Part shown: positions 32,563-32,572 of the stretch, in pieces | Layout of the letters: every line of letters starts with the position of its first letter | How positions within the stretch are numbered: position 1 is the stretch's first letter | Notes under the pieces: generated by a model | Seen by the model: only the letters and a program-made list of their open reading frames with translations | Database searches by the model: none | What the model was told of the DNA's origin: nothing | Position numbers and translations under genes: made by a program | IMG/VR virus record: IMGVR_UViG_3300025806_000113 | Coordinates: 1-32,572 of that record | Source: a virus | DNA length: 32,572 bases | Reading direction: 5' to 3' (one strand)

Positions 32563-32572
32563 ATTGACAACT
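32552..32572 (+). CDS. Start of a gene cut by the window end
   Basis: An ATG at 32552, five bases after GGGAG, opens a frame MELKLTT that overlaps the previous stop and continues to the last base. Only seven codons are visible. The spacing and overlap match the other genes of this operon. Confidence 0.4.

Noticed and set aside
32552-32572. Closing the window into a circle
   Set aside because: Joining the end to position 1 gives a stop after ten codons in the last frame, and no terminal repeat is visible, so circularity is not supported.
1-32572. tRNA genes, integrase, CI repressor or polymerase
   Set aside because: No cloverleaf, tyrosine or serine recombinase signature, repressor gene or polymerase motif was found on either strand.

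Overview
This window looks like most or all of a small, AT-rich double-stranded DNA bacteriophage genome with tightly packed genes. The virion genes suggest a podovirus-like particle: a terminase pair, an SU10-like portal and capsid protein (family names recalled by eye, not searched), an adaptor and hub resembling P22 gp4 and gp10, and a block of large Gln/Ala-rich proteins of the DNA-ejection type. No tail tube or tape-measure gene was recognised. No DNA or RNA polymerase, integrase or CI-type repressor is visible, so the phage probably uses host polymerases and I see no sign of lysogeny. The host is probably a Gram-negative bacterium, because ribosome-binding sites are classical and a small protein ends with the DDDIPF tail typical of bacterial SSB. 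Marine origin is a guess from general resemblance only.

Layout. Positions 1-730 hold no convincing gene but contain short repeats and a site closely resembling the putative origin iterons. From 731 to 25629 every gene is on the + strand: small membrane or exported proteins (731-1604), host-interaction proteins (1601-5638) including a PhoD-phosphatase-like protein, packaging genes TerS, TerL and portal (5631-9479), scaffold and major capsid (9943-12025) followed by a terminator-like hairpin, a 32-residue basic peptide gene, head-tail and tail genes (12189-17226), then ejection-type proteins and a predicted peptidoglycan hydrolase (17226-25629). Many neighbours overlap as TAATG or ATGA, so translation is likely coupled.

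From 27971 down to 25682 the genes are on the - strand: small early proteins, an ERF annealing protein, a small protein with an SSB-like tail, a NinG-like protein and a short hypothetical gene. They face a rightward operon starting at 28121: Cro-like regulator, zinc-ribbon primase-like fragment, lambda O-like initiator with iterons inside its own gene, cytosine-5 DNA methyltransferase, DnaB-type helicase and small nin-region-like genes. The divergent region 27972-28120 holds one predicted promoter in each direction, each overlapping one arm of an inverted repeat that could be the Cro operator.

The most notable points are: (1) a long second reading frame across almost the whole methyltransferase gene that itself carries phage-protein-like motifs and has its ATG fused to the methyltransferase GTG; (2) iterons inside the initiator gene plus a near-copy 28 kb away in the non-coding leader; (3) a PhoD-like enzyme fold in the tail/host-interaction block; (4) a duplicated tail C-terminal domain that also exists as a separate gene; and (5) the recombination pair of ERF and an SSB-tailed protein.
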